NCBI GenBank assembly: GCA_963921935.1
Contig: OY998176.1
Span: 86,034,960 to 86,098,959 of the forward strand
Origin: Galeruca laticollis
Lineage: Eukaryota > Arthropoda > Insecta > Coleoptera > Chrysomelidae
Length of the DNA stretch: 64,000 bases
Reading direction: 5' to 3'
Under the pieces are notes generated by a model, which saw only the letters and a list, made by a program, of their open reading frames with translations, had not been told where the DNA came from and searched no databases. The position numbers and the translations under genes were made by a program. Of the stretch, positions 42,000 through 54,204 are shown one piece after another; positions within the stretch are counted from its first letter, which is position 1, and every line of letters starts with the position of its first letter.

Positions 42000-44217
42000 A
42001 GGTGAAGTGGGGTAATTGTGATATAGTTTTTCATTAGGTTGAATGTATGACGCCGCTAAATGAAAAGCTTAATAATTAAAATTCTAAAAAAAAGTGTAAT
42101 ACATTTTGGAGATGTTTATTACCCATCATTGTGTTTTATGTTTAATTATCAGCTTATTTTTTTTGTTAGTCATTTTTTTCAAAACACGGTTATTCTATCA
42201 TATTTGCCCCTTAGTTTGGGGCAAATGTGATAACGACCAATATTTTGTAATGAAAAGCCTGTACATTTATTACCGGGGCAAAAGTATAAAATATAGAGAA
42301 ATGTGCACATTTTCGTTTTTTGTTAATTAAAATATAAAAGCAAAATTAGCAGATTTTCTAAAAAAAACATGATAATAGAAAATGTTCAAAAATGATAATA
42401 TTTGCTGCAGTTATACAGAACTATAAATTAGAACTCCCAAAGCGAACTGGAAAATCTTCGGTAGGTGGTTGGTTTTGGCAAAACGGTAATAATATCGTTG
42501 TCGACTACCGTGGCAGTGTCTTCGATTTTTGGCCAAACAAATTTATTTTTGTATGGCCTTGTAAATTTAACGACCCATCCTTCAGTCTGAATCCACATGA
42601 GTACGTGATCACGAATCCGTTGTAACCACGTGACTACTACCAACCAATCAGTCCAGCACTGTGATTGATTGATAGTAGTCACGTGTTTTCTTCTGTGGTT
42701 GTAGCTTTGATGTTTGTTTAACTGCAGACAGTAAAAGGTGTTCACATGACACACTGCTGTTACTAAGTTTACAAATGTTTGAGGGGCCTGGTAATGAGTT
42801 ATCAGTTTTTGTTTGCTCTTGAACCTGTGTTGAAATGTTTCCTTCCACTTTTGCATAAGATCTAGGGCAAAACTTTCTTCCGGAATAATATCTCGATTAA
42901 AAGGGAATATCCCTCCCTTCCTAAATCTATTTACGATGACATCAAGGGAAATAAGTTTCCATGTTTCACACAAGAACTGTAAAAACACCTTTTTGGGTAT
43001 TTTTTGTCCTACATGATTGCGTTCCCAGGTGACAAGTTTTTCATCCCACTTGCATTTAAACGATTTAAATGCAGCTAGATATAACGGTTGGATCAAGTGG
43101 CTGCTGTGTGGAGGAAGCTTCAAAATTGTTATTTGTTCCCTTTCAGCAGCCTCTAAAGTTACAATGCTAACATGGGTTGAGTGACCGTCATATATGATAA
43201 GAACAGGTCGCTCTGAACCAACGGTAGGTACTACAGTCTCAAGAAAATAATTTTTGAATATATCCCCTGCTGCATTGCACATTAGCAAAATTGTGGTGTT
43301 TTCTTTGCCAGGAGAGCTGATTGTTCGAGACGAAGCTTTATTAACAGCACCTACTACTTTCACTTTCCTTGGGTCGATACTGACGCTGCTTTCATCCAGA
43401 TTCCAAATTCTTTCCGGTTTATTATGCAGTCCAAGTTCATTCAGGGTAAGTTTTAACAAATCTAAGTATTGATAGATTATGAACGGATCCAATGCGTTTT
43501 TCCTGGCGTACTCCACATTTTGAGGAGTTTTAAGACTCAGATTGTGCCGCTTTTTGAACTTCAAGAACCAGTCTTCACCTGGAATGCCATTTTTAAAATT
43601 ATTTTTTATGTGTTGCAATGAAACGTACGGAATTCCATACATCTTAGCAGCTCTGTAAATTGTTGTTCTCTTGGCTCCATTATTAGCCAGTTCTAGATTT
43701 GCCTTCGTGTATTTCTTATCATCCGAGGACTTTTTCTTGTAATTGCGTACCATAGCCACACTGGAACAATAAAAGGGCAAATGTGATATAATATAACACA
43801 ATTTCATCGCCACTGTACAACACATTTGCCTCGTGATGCTTATTTCGTGGGGCAAATGTGATATAGCCTCAAAAGATAGTGAAATGTTAAAATTCTGATA
43901 AAATAAACATACTACATTGTACACTACAGAGTGGGTTACTCCTAGTAATAAAACCTAACTTACCAGTTGAGATCACAATTTTACGCAAAGAATAATAAAT
44001 AATATGCTACTCGTCACACTAATAAATAACGTCCGTTCTAGAAGCTTTGCAACTACTGGCGATATATTAGCCGCGCAGACAATTCGAAGTGGTGGGAAGG
44101 TTAAACAGTGGTGGTGTATTACTTATAACACGGATGGCGCTTACTGATTGATACTTTTCACATTTTGGGAGGATACTAACACATTTGTCCCATTAACACA
44201 TTTACCCCACTTCACCT
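42000..44217 (-). mobile_element. Tigger/pogo element inserted in satellite
   Basis: 2218 bp with TIRs AGGTGAAGTGGGGTAA (left) and TTACCCCACTTCACCT (right). Flanked by TA (41998-41999) and CA (44218-44219), the latter a decayed TA. The satellite monomer resumes on the other side at the same phase. Internal GGGGCAAATGTGATA repeats occur near 42219, 43785 and 43852. Confidence 0.92.
42428..43753 (-). pseudogene. Tigger/Jerky-like DDE transposase, third Asp lost
   Basis: ORF of 441 codons from 43753 (MVRNYKKKSS). The psq-type HTH (TTIYRAAKMYGIPYVSL) runs almost straight into GEDWFLKFKKRHNLSL of the CENP-B-type domain, so about 50 residues are missing between them. Catalytic first Asp in RIWNLDESSVS, second in VLIIYDGHST. 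The third, normally QPLD, reads LIQPLYLAAF (GAT to TAT), so it should be inactive. A frameshift near 42850 moves the linker into another frame (NISTQVQEQTKTDNSLPG), and the C-terminal KFVWPKIEDTATV block returns to the main frame. The start is set by the HTH. Confidence 0.9.
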
Positions 44218-44375
44218 CACCATATTTTTGGTAATTTTTGGAGAAATTTCGGGTTGTTAGCACGATACAGCCTCCGGAGTGTATACAAGTGACCAATTTT
44301 ATGATCGAATATTGTTCAGGGCGGCTTACAGATGAACTCTATTGATCCAGAACCAGTACAACGGGTATATATGTG
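44218..44375 (-). repeat. Second satellite array, right part
   Basis: Continuation of the monomer cut at 41999, then most of one further monomer (GATACAGCCTCCGGAGTGTAT...CAGTACAACGGG). Ends near 44375. Confidence 0.85.
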
Positions 44376-44756
44376 CTTTAAAATAGTTCATTCTAGCTTT
44401 TCTTTATTTCCAGACTCCTTGTCCAATACGTAAATATTCGATCTTATCAATATTTATTGTAAGTGCCCAAATTTCAATTTCCTCTCTCTTTTAGCTTCTG
44501 TATCATATACCCCACATCCTCATTGTGCAAAAATAAGTTAATACTCCGAAGAAAGGGGGTTGAGCATAACTGCTACCCGACACTCCTTAAAATTATACAA
44601 AAAACACCCTCACACAGCCTCGGAAACTGGGTGGTCAAAATGGTATAAAAATGTGTAAGGGAAAAAATTAAAACATATGATTCCAATAGAGTAAATATGA
44701 TGCTTGAAACAGTTGTCTGGTATTGGCTTAGCAACAGTGTTTTATGTGTCCGTGTC

Positions 44757-45110
44757 TGGTCAAACTAAAAATTTCCAATAATTTGCGGCTGATATGGCCT
44801 TGTCGTTCGCTAGATTAATGTCGTTTATCGTGCAAGGTTGGTCTAGATGAGAGCAAATTAGCAGATGGTTTGGGTTCTGGATGACACCACAATCACACAG
44901 GATACTTGCCCCCTCCGGCAGTAGACCGCATTTCTGCATGTTGGTCTTGCATCGTGGTACTCCCACTCTCATACGATTTAGGGTTCTCCATACCGCATAG
45001 GATTGATCTCTGCCTGCAGGTAGTTCCTCTTTGGCCAGGGAAACTTGGTTGTTTAATTGTCTCCTCCACTTAGTGATTCTGACGTTCCTTCCAAAGCCCG
45101 TGTTCATTTA
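44757..45110 (-). pseudogene. LINE C-terminal Cys motif fragment
   Basis: Reads AVWRTLNRMRVGVPRCKTNM, then SILCDCGVIQNPNHLLICSH, the LNR(I/M)R.G..RC...M...G....CDCG..Q...H....C tail found at the 3' end of Jockey/R1-type LINE polyproteins. It ends with stop 44757-44759. Upstream (higher coordinates) the frame is closed and no RT is seen. A short 5'-truncated copy. Confidence 0.7.
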
Positions 45111-46499
45111 ATGAAACTTTGCCTGGACTTGAGCTGTTGCTCACTGGTTGTTTTCCATATAACGGGTGGCATGGGCCTGTCTCCTGTTTTTTTCTCTCTT
45201 GATCTGCCGCAACTTCCCTACGGACATGTGGTGGAGCTATGCCTATTAGTGGGTATATTTTCTCTGTTTTAGTCGGTTTCAGGCACCCAGAAACGATCCT
45301 CGCTATTTCGTTTTTTTTTCATTTAACGTCAATCAGTGAATGAAGGGTTGAAGTGGTTTAGATGGTTTTAAAAGATAACTAATCCACGTAAGAATATTGT
45401 TGTAGATTTGAGCGTCCTAATATAAATGTTTCATATTGTATCCTATACAGTTTCTGTAGACTTGAAGAACCATAAAGAAAACTCCCATAATCTAATAACT
45501 CTTGTAGATATTATATATAACAATAATTTAGTCTCAATACTCCCCATTCATATTTATTTGAACTCATCGTTTTTTTTTCACATTTTATCACACAATTGTT
45601 CATGTGACTCTTAGAATTATGTCTAAATAAATTATTTATCTAATCATTTTCAATGATAGATAAAAAATATAGATTAAAAATTACTATGTATGTTACGTTA
45701 AAATTTTTCTTCGTGTACTTTAAGTCTGTTACCGTCGCCGTGTTCTCCATTGTACCCAGTTTCCCCATTTTCATTTCCTGCTACAATAGTTCATTAAAAA
45801 GGTGTTTCGGAGGCTATTCGGGAGGTTATTCGGGAGGCTATTAGATGGTCTGATATTGCTCCTTGGAGGGCCGTTCTCTGGCGTGCCATCCGACGACAAT
45901 GAAACTCACTCGTAAATTGCTTAGAGAACGTCAGAGTGAGACAAAACTAGAGAGATAATACGAGATGGATAAAGAGAGAGAGAGGGAAGACGAACGAAAA
46001 TGATGCTCTCACTAAAGGTCGAGGATCAGGACTCAGGATTTTGTTTTTAGACTTATACTTTTTGTACTTCAATTTACTGTATAACACTGATCATGTTGTG
46101 GATGCTAATTTAACAGTTATTTTATCAACAAATTATGAAAATTGATTGATCACGTTAATGATGCTAAAACAAAGAAAAATTGAAAAGGTTACTAACATAT
46201 CAATCCTGATAAATTACTCAAAATATAATATACAAAAAGCCATGAAAAGTTTCCAGAATCTTTTTAATACAAATATCTCTATTAATGTTTCGAAATATTT
46301 TCAGTGGTATCCTCAATGATACGTTTAACTAAGAATCGAATTGAATCATCCATTTTCACTTTAATCTGATAATAGTTAAGTAAATATTTGTTTTTTATTC
46401 AATTTTATTCTTATCGATGAAACTATAATTTGATAAAAAAAGGAAAATCTCTTCCATTTCTCAATCTATTTTTTTCAATTTAATAACAAAGTCTATCCA
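45111..46499. other. No gene; small tandem repeats
   Basis: Three 12-bp units GGAGGYTATTCG at 45808-45843 and a GA-rich tract at 45970-45988. The remainder is AT-rich and without recognisable genes. Confidence 0.5.
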
Positions 46500-46520
46500 T
46501 ATACTACAGGGTTCAAATTG

Positions 46521-46979
46521 TCCTTCACTTGCTGAAATTTTTATGAATAATTTGGAGAAAGCTAATATCTTTTACCACCGCTATGTTGATGACTGTTTAA
46601 CGGTACCCACCAAAATGCTCTCTCCTTCCTACATGTTATTACCACCTTTCATCCCAGAATTAAATTTACTATGGTGTTTGAGTTCGAGAGCAGTATTCCC
46701 TTTTTGGATTTGTTGATCACCAGTGATGATAATTCCAAGATATTGGAGTTTGAGATTTATCACAAACCCACTACAACAGACACAATGAATAATTTTCATT
46801 CGAACCACCCACAGTCACACAAAATTGCATCCTTTAATAGTTTTTTGCGTAGAGCTTTTTACATTCCGTTACCACAAGAAGTTTTTCTTAAGGATATAAA
46901 TATTATTAAACAGATTGCAATTAATTATAATTTTCCACTTCATTTATATAACAAAATCTACAATATAATAATAACTTAA
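46521..46979 (+). pseudogene. Penelope reverse transcriptase fragment
   Basis: Reads SPSLAEIFMNNLEKANIFYHR then YVDDCLTV, the Penelope RT catalytic block, followed in a shifted frame by MVFEFESSIPFLDLLITSDD and LEFEIYHKPTTTDTMNNFHSNHP, the thumb-side blocks diagnostic of Penelope (IPFLD...Y.KPT.T......S.HP). A frameshift lies near 46650, and a stop at 46977 closes the frame. N-terminal RT blocks are absent. Confidence 0.85.
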
Positions 46980-47179
46980 TTTTCCCACTATTACATCTCA
47001 TAATAACATTTCAGATAATGGAAAATCTAACTATATTGGTTCTTTGTATTTCCTTGAGCCTAATCTTATAAGTTTGGCAATATTTTCAAGAAATGTAATA
47101 CAAATTTTGGTTTTAACACTAACATCAATTTAAGATCTTCTTTGGTTAACACCAAAGATTCCATCCCAATTCCTCATTC

Positions 47180-47339
47180 TCCTGGTATATACAAGTAGAG
47201 TTGTCGTGATTGTAATGCCGTTTATGTTGGTCAGTCTGGTCGTTTGTTAGACTCTAGAATTAAGGAACACCTTAGTTTCGTTAAAATATTTCATGACGCG
47301 CCTACTTCACCCTCCACTTTTGCAAACCATATTATCTCT
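47180..47339 (+). pseudogene. Penelope GIY-YIG endonuclease fragment
   Basis: PGIYK then a stop, SCRDCNAVYVGQSGRLLDSR, IKEHLSF, ending FANHIIS where the LINE begins. This is the GIY-YIG nickase of Penelope. A TAG replaces the first Cys-side codon. It lies about 200 bp after the RT end, the usual order. Confidence 0.8.
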
Positions 47340-50300
47340 TCTTCTTCTTATAGTGCATCTCATATCGAAGATTTGCTATCATCACAGCAATCCGGACCTT
47401 ATTGACTGCAGCTCTGAACAGCTGAATACTGATACAGTTAAACCAATCTCTTAAGTTCTTTAGCCAGGTTACACGACGCCTGCCAATGTTCCACTTTCCA
47501 CTAATTTTCCTTTCCCCGCTTTTCCTGGACTATCAGTTGGAGAAGCGTGTATTTCTGTCCTCTCATTATATGACCCAGATATTGGAGTGGAGCTTTCTCT
47601 TTTTTATGGTGTTAACTATTTCGCACTCCTTCTGCATCGTGTTCAGCACTTCGGCATTAGTAATTTTATCGGTCCAGGAAATCCGCCACATTCTTCGGAA
47701 GCACCACATTTCGAAGGCTTACAGTTTGTCCATGTGGTCTTTCTTTAGGGTCCACACCTCAACTCCATACAAAAGCACAGAAAAAACATAACAACGAAGC
47801 ATTCTCATCGTAAGTTCCAAGTTAATATTCCGACTCGTAAATAACTTTTTTATCTTTATAAATATTGATCTGGTTATCCCTATTCTTGTTCTTATTTCTC
47901 TTGTATGATCACCTGTTTGTTCCATCCAAGTTCCCAGATATTTATATGTCGGCACATCCTTTATCGTTGTGTTTACCATCATCAGGTTCACAAGGTTCAG
48001 ATGTTGCGAGAACTTGGTAACTACCATGAACTTGATTTTCTTGAACTTAATTTTGAGTCCGTATTCATTACAAGAGGTAGAAATACCACTAGTACAGAAT
48101 CAAGAGTCAGAGGAACTTCCAGATATAACAGAAGAGGAAATTGACTCAGCCATAACGTACTTGAAGAACAACAAAACCCCTGGAGAAGTTGGCATCGAAA
48201 CTAAAATGATAAAACTGGGAGGTAAACGCATAATAAAGGCCCTTGAAACTCTTTATAATGCATACTTATTCGAAGGAAGTACACCAGAAAAATTGAAAAA
48301 TGCCGTTGTGAAAATCCTGCATAAAAAGGGAGACATAACAGGATTCGGAAACTATAGACATATCAGCCTGTTATCTCATTAGTATAAGATCTTTATGAGA
48401 ATAATACTAATAGACTGGGACCAAAGCTAGATTTTCACCAACCACCAGAGCAAGCCGGATTCAGAAGTGGCTTTGGAACTAATGACCACCTGCAAGTAAT
48501 AAAATCCTTGATAGAGAAAGTTATAGAATACAACAAATTATTGATACTGATATTTGTAGACTTTGAGAAAGCATTTGACACCACCATCGCTCCATATTAA
48601 GAGCGCTTACAGAGTGCGATATCGATCATAGGTACACAACCCTTCTTCAGAATATATATAATAATGCAAAAACTGCAGTCAGGATGTACTATGGCGACAG
48701 TAACAAATTCCCCCTGGAGAAAGGTATTGGACAAGGAAACACCATCTCTCCTAAACTACTGCTTTGTTGCAGAGCGCCTTGAAAACAACAATTGGGAAAA
48801 TATTGGAGTCAACACCAATGGGAAGTACCTGAACAACTTGAGTTTTGCAGATGATATAGTCTTTATTGCAGACAGAGTAGATCATGCATGTCAATTTCTT
48901 CAAGACCTTCAAAGTTCGTGTGCACAAGTTGGCCTTAAAATGAATTTCTCCAAAACAAAATACATGACCAACTTTGTACTGACCAAAAACATCTCAACGT
49001 ATGGCACGAAACTCGAACAAGTACATTCCTGCAAATATTTAGTTCACGAGATTAAATTAAGAGACAACCAGACCACAGAACTAAACAGGAGAATATGATT
49101 GACACGAACAGCTTACGGAAAACTGAGGGATGTCTTTAAATCAGATATTCCCATGTGCTTAAAGAGGAAGGTCTTTGATCAATGTGTACTTCCAGTTCTA
49201 ACATATGGAATTGAAAGACTGACCCTCACCAGAAAGGTAATACGCAGAATCCAAGTGTCACATAGATCGATGTTAAATATATCCCTTAGATGCAGAATTC
49301 CAAACCACAGAATCAGGGAAAGGACCGGGGTTGCGGACGCAGTAGAAAGGATAACAACGCTGAAATGAAATTGGGCAGGACATGTAGCCAGAGTCCGAGA
49401 TGCGAAGTGGACTAGGAAAATTCTGGAATGGAGACCTAGATACGATGCGTATTGTAACCGAGGACGTTCCCCAACAAGATGGTCGGACAATATCATGCGC
49501 ATACAATACAGCACAACGGGATGTAGAGTGCTTAAGGTCGGAGGCACTGGAATGAGTAACGGGGGACCTATGTCCAGCAGTGGACTCGAAATAGCTAACG
49601 ATGATGATGATTCATTACATCGCTCAATCAACTTTTGTAAAAGGTGTTGTGAGTCGTCAAGATTGCTCGTGAACAAGATGGTATCATCACTCATCAGCAT
49701 ACCTCAAAGTATTAATAATTTCTCCTTATCTTCTAAGGTTTCCCTAAAAATAGCTCAGCTATATTGATTAAAGAGGAGCGGGGACATGTTGCAGCCCTAT
49801 CTCACACCACGACGAATCTCCATTTCTTCTGTTGGTTGGTTCTCCACCATTGTATTAGCTCTTTGTGCCCAATATAGGTTACTAATTATTCTAATATCGT
49901 CCTAGTCTGGTTCACTTTGTCAAAGGACTTCTCGAAATCTTTTTAACATGCATACACATCTTTGTTTATATCGAGGCAGCGCTGGAAAAGAACTTTAATT
50001 CCGAAAAGTGTCTCTCGTGTTTCAAGTCCTTCGTGGAATCCAAACTGCGTACTGCTTATGTCTTCCTCGAGTCTTCTGTAAATTCTTTTGAGGATGATTT
50101 TTTAGAATAACTTCAAGGTGTGGCCCATAAGTGCGATGGTTCGGTAATCTGATAATTCTCTTGGATTTGGTTTCTTGGGTATGAACACAAAAGTGGATGT
50201 TAACCATTGTTTAGAAATGTCTCCTTTGTCATAAATGCGGTTAAGGATGTTCAGCAGAATATCGATCACCATCATCAAAGAGGTTGATAAGTTCTTTGGG

Positions 50301-50495
50301 TATCTGATCAGAATCAGCAGCTTTGCCGGGTTTCATAGTTTCCAGAGCATACACTATTTCTGATCTTTATATTTTTAAGTGCACATTATTTGATTCTAAA
50401 ACCGGTTTTGGAAGTCTTTCTTCAGCGAAGAGATCCGGTAGGTATTCTTTCCACCTTTTAAGTTTGTCCTCCACATTAGTGGTATTATCTCTGCG
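47340..50495 (-). mobile_element. LINE inserted in Penelope
   Basis: Minus-strand LINE bounded by 15-bp near-identical direct repeats (AACCATATTATCTCT at 47325-47339; AACCATAATTTCTCT at 50496-50510). The 3' end carries a CTTCTTCTTATAGTGCAT-type tail. Reads, from high to low coordinates: KRWKEYL linker, ALETMKPGKAADSDQIPKEL, RT, DDTILFTSNLDDSQHLLQKL (YADD-type block, about 49640-49700), then after the nested insertion TYKYLGTW, RMLRCYVFSVLLYGVEVWTL and FRAAVNKVRIAVMIANLRYE (about 47360-47430). 5'-truncated and frameshifted. Confidence 0.88.
48073..49609 (+). mobile_element. LINE nested in the minus-strand LINE
   Basis: 5'-truncated + strand LINE bounded by the 10-bp direct repeat ATTCATTACA (48063-48072 and 49610-49619) and ending in GATGATGATGA. 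Readable parts: ITYLKNNKTPGEVGIETKMI, VKILHKKGDITGFGNYRHI, LSFADDIVFIADRVDHACQF (catalytic block near 48840), NFSKTKYMTNF, VLPVLTYGIERLTL, and a WAGHVAR.RDAKWTRKILEW tail (near 49370-49430) ending PTRWSDNI. The first Asp block VDFEKAFDTT lies near 48560. Stops and frame breaks occur near 48380, 48600 and 49096. Confidence 0.9.
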
Positions 50496-50510
50496 AACCA
50501 TAATTTCTCT

Positions 50511-50655
50511 TTATCATATGCTAGTAGATCACACAAGTGCTTTGAAGGTCGGTCCTAAGAAAAATTTACTTGATATTTTTGAGATCAACCAGATTAATTC
50601 CGATATTAACGTTACTTGTCTTAACGAACAATTGAATCCTAGGGATGCATTTTGA
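50511..50655 (+). pseudogene. Penelope C-terminus
   Basis: TSALKVGPKKNLLDIFEINQ, then CLNEQLNPRDAF and a stop, matching the segment after the GIY-YIG domain in Penelope proteins (K...LD..E..EI.......LN.Q). It shows that the interrupted element resumes just after the second LINE target duplication. Confidence 0.7.
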
Positions 50656-51210
50656 TTTATTATTTGATTTCAATGTTTTTAATTTGCCTATAATCTTATA
50701 AAAAATTTTGTTGTCTTACGTTTATTATATTTCACTAACTTTATATAATTTGCTGTGCTATCTTTCTTACATTTTGATTATTCTATCTTTCCAATGTTTA
50801 TATTACTGTCATAGTCTTCTTTTTGATTATTTGAGACGACTACCACATTTACTTTATTCATAAGTAGTCTTCTTCTCTTTTTTATACAAAAATATTTTGG
50901 TAACTTCTTTATTTTATGGGTAGCATACGTTTTGTGTTGTTGTGCTTTTCCTTTAACTACCTTAATATTTCTTTTGTTACTAAACTATCTAAAAATATTT
51001 TATTTTACTTGACCACACAAAATTTTAATATTCCCTCGTTTCTTCTTTCAATTTTGAAATTTGACATACTACCTTCCTTCCATGCTTTATATCACTACCA
51101 GTGTATCACGAAGGTCGTGGATTTAATTTAATTTATACCAATAATTTCGTAGCCTGAAGATAGACATTGAAGGACGAAACTAGTTGCTAATAGGAAGAAA
51201 ATAAAATGAA

Positions 51211-51790
51211 ACTTGTGTCATATTGACTTCGAGTTTTTCATTAATTTTATAATCTAAAACATTGTATTTCGCATATACATTATTAATTATTTTCAAACTG
51301 AGTAACGATCCTGTTGTAAAATTTAAATATGACGGACTAGAGCAATTACACAATCTAACCTGATAACGGCTCTTCTCTGTACTCTACGACAGAGCCGGCA
51401 ATGCTGTCGTAGGCCCAACGACAATTTATCACCACCGTCAGCATTAACCTGTACACCAGCACAGGAAAGACGGAGGCAAGACAATGTCTTCGAGCGGTAA
51501 TGGTATGGAGCAGTGAAAAATGATGATGATACGAATTCGCGCTCCGAAAAAACGAAAATCCCTTAGGTTGGCGTATGCAATTCCGCATTGGAAAAATGGG
51601 AAATTCATACGGATAATTTGGTGAAAACTAATCTAGTCACTTGGATAACTTAGACCGTATATATTTAATGACTGCGAAAACGTTTTTGCTAGAATAGAAG
51701 TCTGAAATTTGATTAATTATTTCTTCAAGATAATTCGGTAATTAGTAGGTATAGGAAGCAATATTTAATTAGATCAGTGAGAATCTATCA
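51211..51790. other. Possible short SINE-like segment
   Basis: 51395-51530 is GC-richer and ends GAAAAATGATGATGATACG, similar to the (ATG)n tails of the LINE at 49609. It could be a SINE or LINE 3' tail; no tRNA-type A/B box was convincingly found. Confidence 0.25.
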
Positions 51791-51792
51791 GA

Positions 51793-52045
51793 AAAATTTA
51801 AATAGAAAGAGGCCTTAAGACAAGGAAATTTGTTATCGCCCATTTTGTTTAGCCCAGTACTAGAAAAAGAAACAGGCAAAAGAATATTAATTGAGAAGGA
51901 ACGTTAAATCTTAAAAAAAACATCAGTGAGTAGTGTATGTAGACGACTTGATATAACAGGCGAAAAAGGGTTGTAAGGATTGATAAAGAAATTAGGAAGT
52001 GCAGTGAAGAAAATAGGACTCCGAATAAATGAATCATATCACCTG
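51793..52045 (+). pseudogene. LINE reverse transcriptase relic
   Basis: IERGLRQGNLLSPILFSPVLEK (RT block B, QG..LSP.LF) followed about 40 codons later by VYVDDLI (catalytic block) and VKKIGLRINES. A-rich like the 4280 LINE. Both ends missing and stops present. Confidence 0.7.
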
Positions 52046-52329
52046 GATGGAAGATTATATTGTACAAGAAAAAAATACAAAAAAATAAGTAAAGTTGAAA
52101 GTTCGTGAATTAGCAAGTCAAGAGTTGATAGGAGTATCAAATATAATACTAACGTCCAAATGATCTTCACAGAAATGAGTACTAGGCAATATCGCTGTTG
52201 AATGAGTTTAACCCACCCACCACTAGGTATAGATAAGCATATTCCAAAAGTATCAAAATTTTACCCAGTAGTAATATAGCTTGAGATTAATTGATCTCGG
52301 CGATATTCAAGAATCATGATTTGAAGTAA

Positions 52330-53940
52330 AACACTCAACACAAAGCGATACCAAGCAACTCTGACATACAATTTGTGTTTTCTTTTCAAATTTTCTTGAC
52401 TCACGCCGAACACATATTCTTCTACCTCCTTTTGTTATCTGTGAGTAAGTGATCACTTATATTTTCCAGAAATTTAGCTTTCTTAGAAGGTATCCCCTGT
52501 CCACGAGATCTCTTTCTTGGGACTCCTGCTAGCTCTTCTCAAACTTATCAAACTTTCTGCAGCATCTGAGATAAATTCAATGTAAGGAATTGTTTTTTTA
52601 TTCACTTCTGTGTAAATTATGTAAACCCCAGTCATAAGAAGCCTTGTGCTTTCTCTGTCTTGCTCATTTGATCTGCATGATCAACTCCGCTCATGTGCGA
52701 GTTGTAAAAAGATAAATCTCTACAGACGTTCCAACCGTGATGTCATGACAATTGGTCATCAATAAAGCATCTTTAGTGTCTTTCCAACGAACTTCAAATA
52801 TAACTTATTCACAACCAACAATTTCACATTCTCTCTTTTGGTGAAGTTTTCCTCTAGTATTTTTTCTGTTCTGCATATAAGTACCAAGAGCAGAAAAGCG
52901 GATTCAACAAATTTACCGAAGTAAAAAGTGATCAAACCAGAAAACAACGTTATGTTTTTCAATTGTTTCCGAAAGCTCCAGAACAACTCGCTCTCCAAGT
53001 GTTCCTTTAACTACTTCAGTTTCTTTCCTACTGTATATGCTTGTATCATAAACATACCAAGTAGCTGAGTCACGTTTAGTCTAAAGCTTCATTCCTCTTT
53101 TGACAGGTATCATAGGTAAGTACTCTTTCATACTGGAGCGACATTTGAATGTTATCATAGTCTGATATGTGATATTAACTGTTGGTTCTGCTCTTTAGAC
53201 ATTGTTCTCGTAACAGTTGACTACCTCATCAATATAGTAAGTTTTTGAGGCATCATTTGGCTTATCAGGGCGATTGAAGTACAGAGTGAAGTATATTAGT
53301 AAAACCCTTCCTCGAGATATACTCTCTCTTATTGCTTCGTTCCCCAGAGATTTATTTCTGGTACAGTACATAGGCATTGAGGGTTCCTAATTGTATGACA
53401 TTAACAGAGTACGTTACGATACTACCATCACTTCACCAGTTCTAGTAGGTTCTAAGGTCTTTGACTTAGATTTTGCAACTATTTCCAAACGTACCGATCT
53501 GCATGAAAAGACTCCTCGGAAACAGTTTTAGGAAGCATTCAAGGCCATTTCCACCCCAGAAAATATTAGCAAGTACTACGCTTAATTCCTTGGGTGGAAT
53601 TGAATATTTAAGATGAAAATGTTCAACAGTAGCAAACCATATATACTCCTGTATGTTTACTTAAAATCGCTGATAATTAGAGTTGTTCAAGGTGCCAGTT
53701 CACCATCCGTTTCCGACTGGTCATCACTTTCACAGAGCGTATTGAGGCAATTTCTCTGTAGGGTCATCTTCAAAGTCTGATTCACTACTAGAGCTATTTT
53801 CATAGTTGGGGTCGCTGCTGTCATCACTTTCCAGAAAAGGATTCTCGCTTTCAACTTCTGATAGGTGTTCGGCACAATAGTCCAGGTCTTCTGGGCACAA
53901 GGGCATTTTATAGACGAATTCATTCTGGAAAAGAAAAGAC
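52330..53940 (-). pseudogene. Second piggyBac-type transposase relic
   Basis: From high to low coordinates: an acidic N-terminus (CESDDQSETDGELAP region near 53700), ESISRGRVLLIYFTLYFNRP (53240-53340), FKCRSSMKEYLPMIPVKRGM (about 53100-53150), DSATWYVYDTSIYSRKETEV, VVFWFDHFFTSVNLL (about 52900-52950), YNSHMSGVDHADQ (near 52690), and a terminal Cys pair (CQSC...LC..CF) near 52350. Order and motifs match PGBD4-like piggyBac transposases. Many stops. TTAA-flanked ends were not resolved. It is a different subfamily from the element at 15270. Confidence 0.82.
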
Positions 53941-54204
53941 CAATTTATATGTGGGGATCATAATACCATTATGAGTAATTGCTGCAGGGTTCAGTTTATC
54001 CCGGTGAGCCTAAAACACGTTTTTTGCGAGTGTAATCTTACCTCTGTATCTATGTTAGCTCTCGACTATAAAACTGCATGAAAACAATCTTAGATTCTTA
54101 CAAAACAAATGAATTTCAACAATAAATCACCTGCAGCTCTTGTTCACAATGCAACACGCTTTAGAATACTGTCAAATTTCGGTGAATTGATGCCAGTAAT
54201 TGTC

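Larger units (their letters stand above)
46500..51210 (+). mobile_element. Penelope-like element, split by a nested LINE
   Basis: RT (46521-46979), GIY-YIG (about 47180-47339), then a minus-strand LINE (47340-50495), then the Penelope C-terminus (50511-50655) and a tail at 51118-51190 with AGCCTGAAGATAGACATTGA and ACGAAACTAGTTGCTAATAG, the family's conserved 3' tail. The 5' end is truncated. Confidence 0.85.

Noticed and set aside
45653..45844. ORF ending in repeated GGYSGGY, like a cuticle or glycine-rich protein
   Set aside because: The repeat is just three 12-bp units and the rest of the ORF is AT-rich with no signal peptide or homologous context.
51395..51530. tRNA-derived SINE
   Set aside because: There is an (ATG)n-like tail, but no convincing A and B boxes or tRNA fold.
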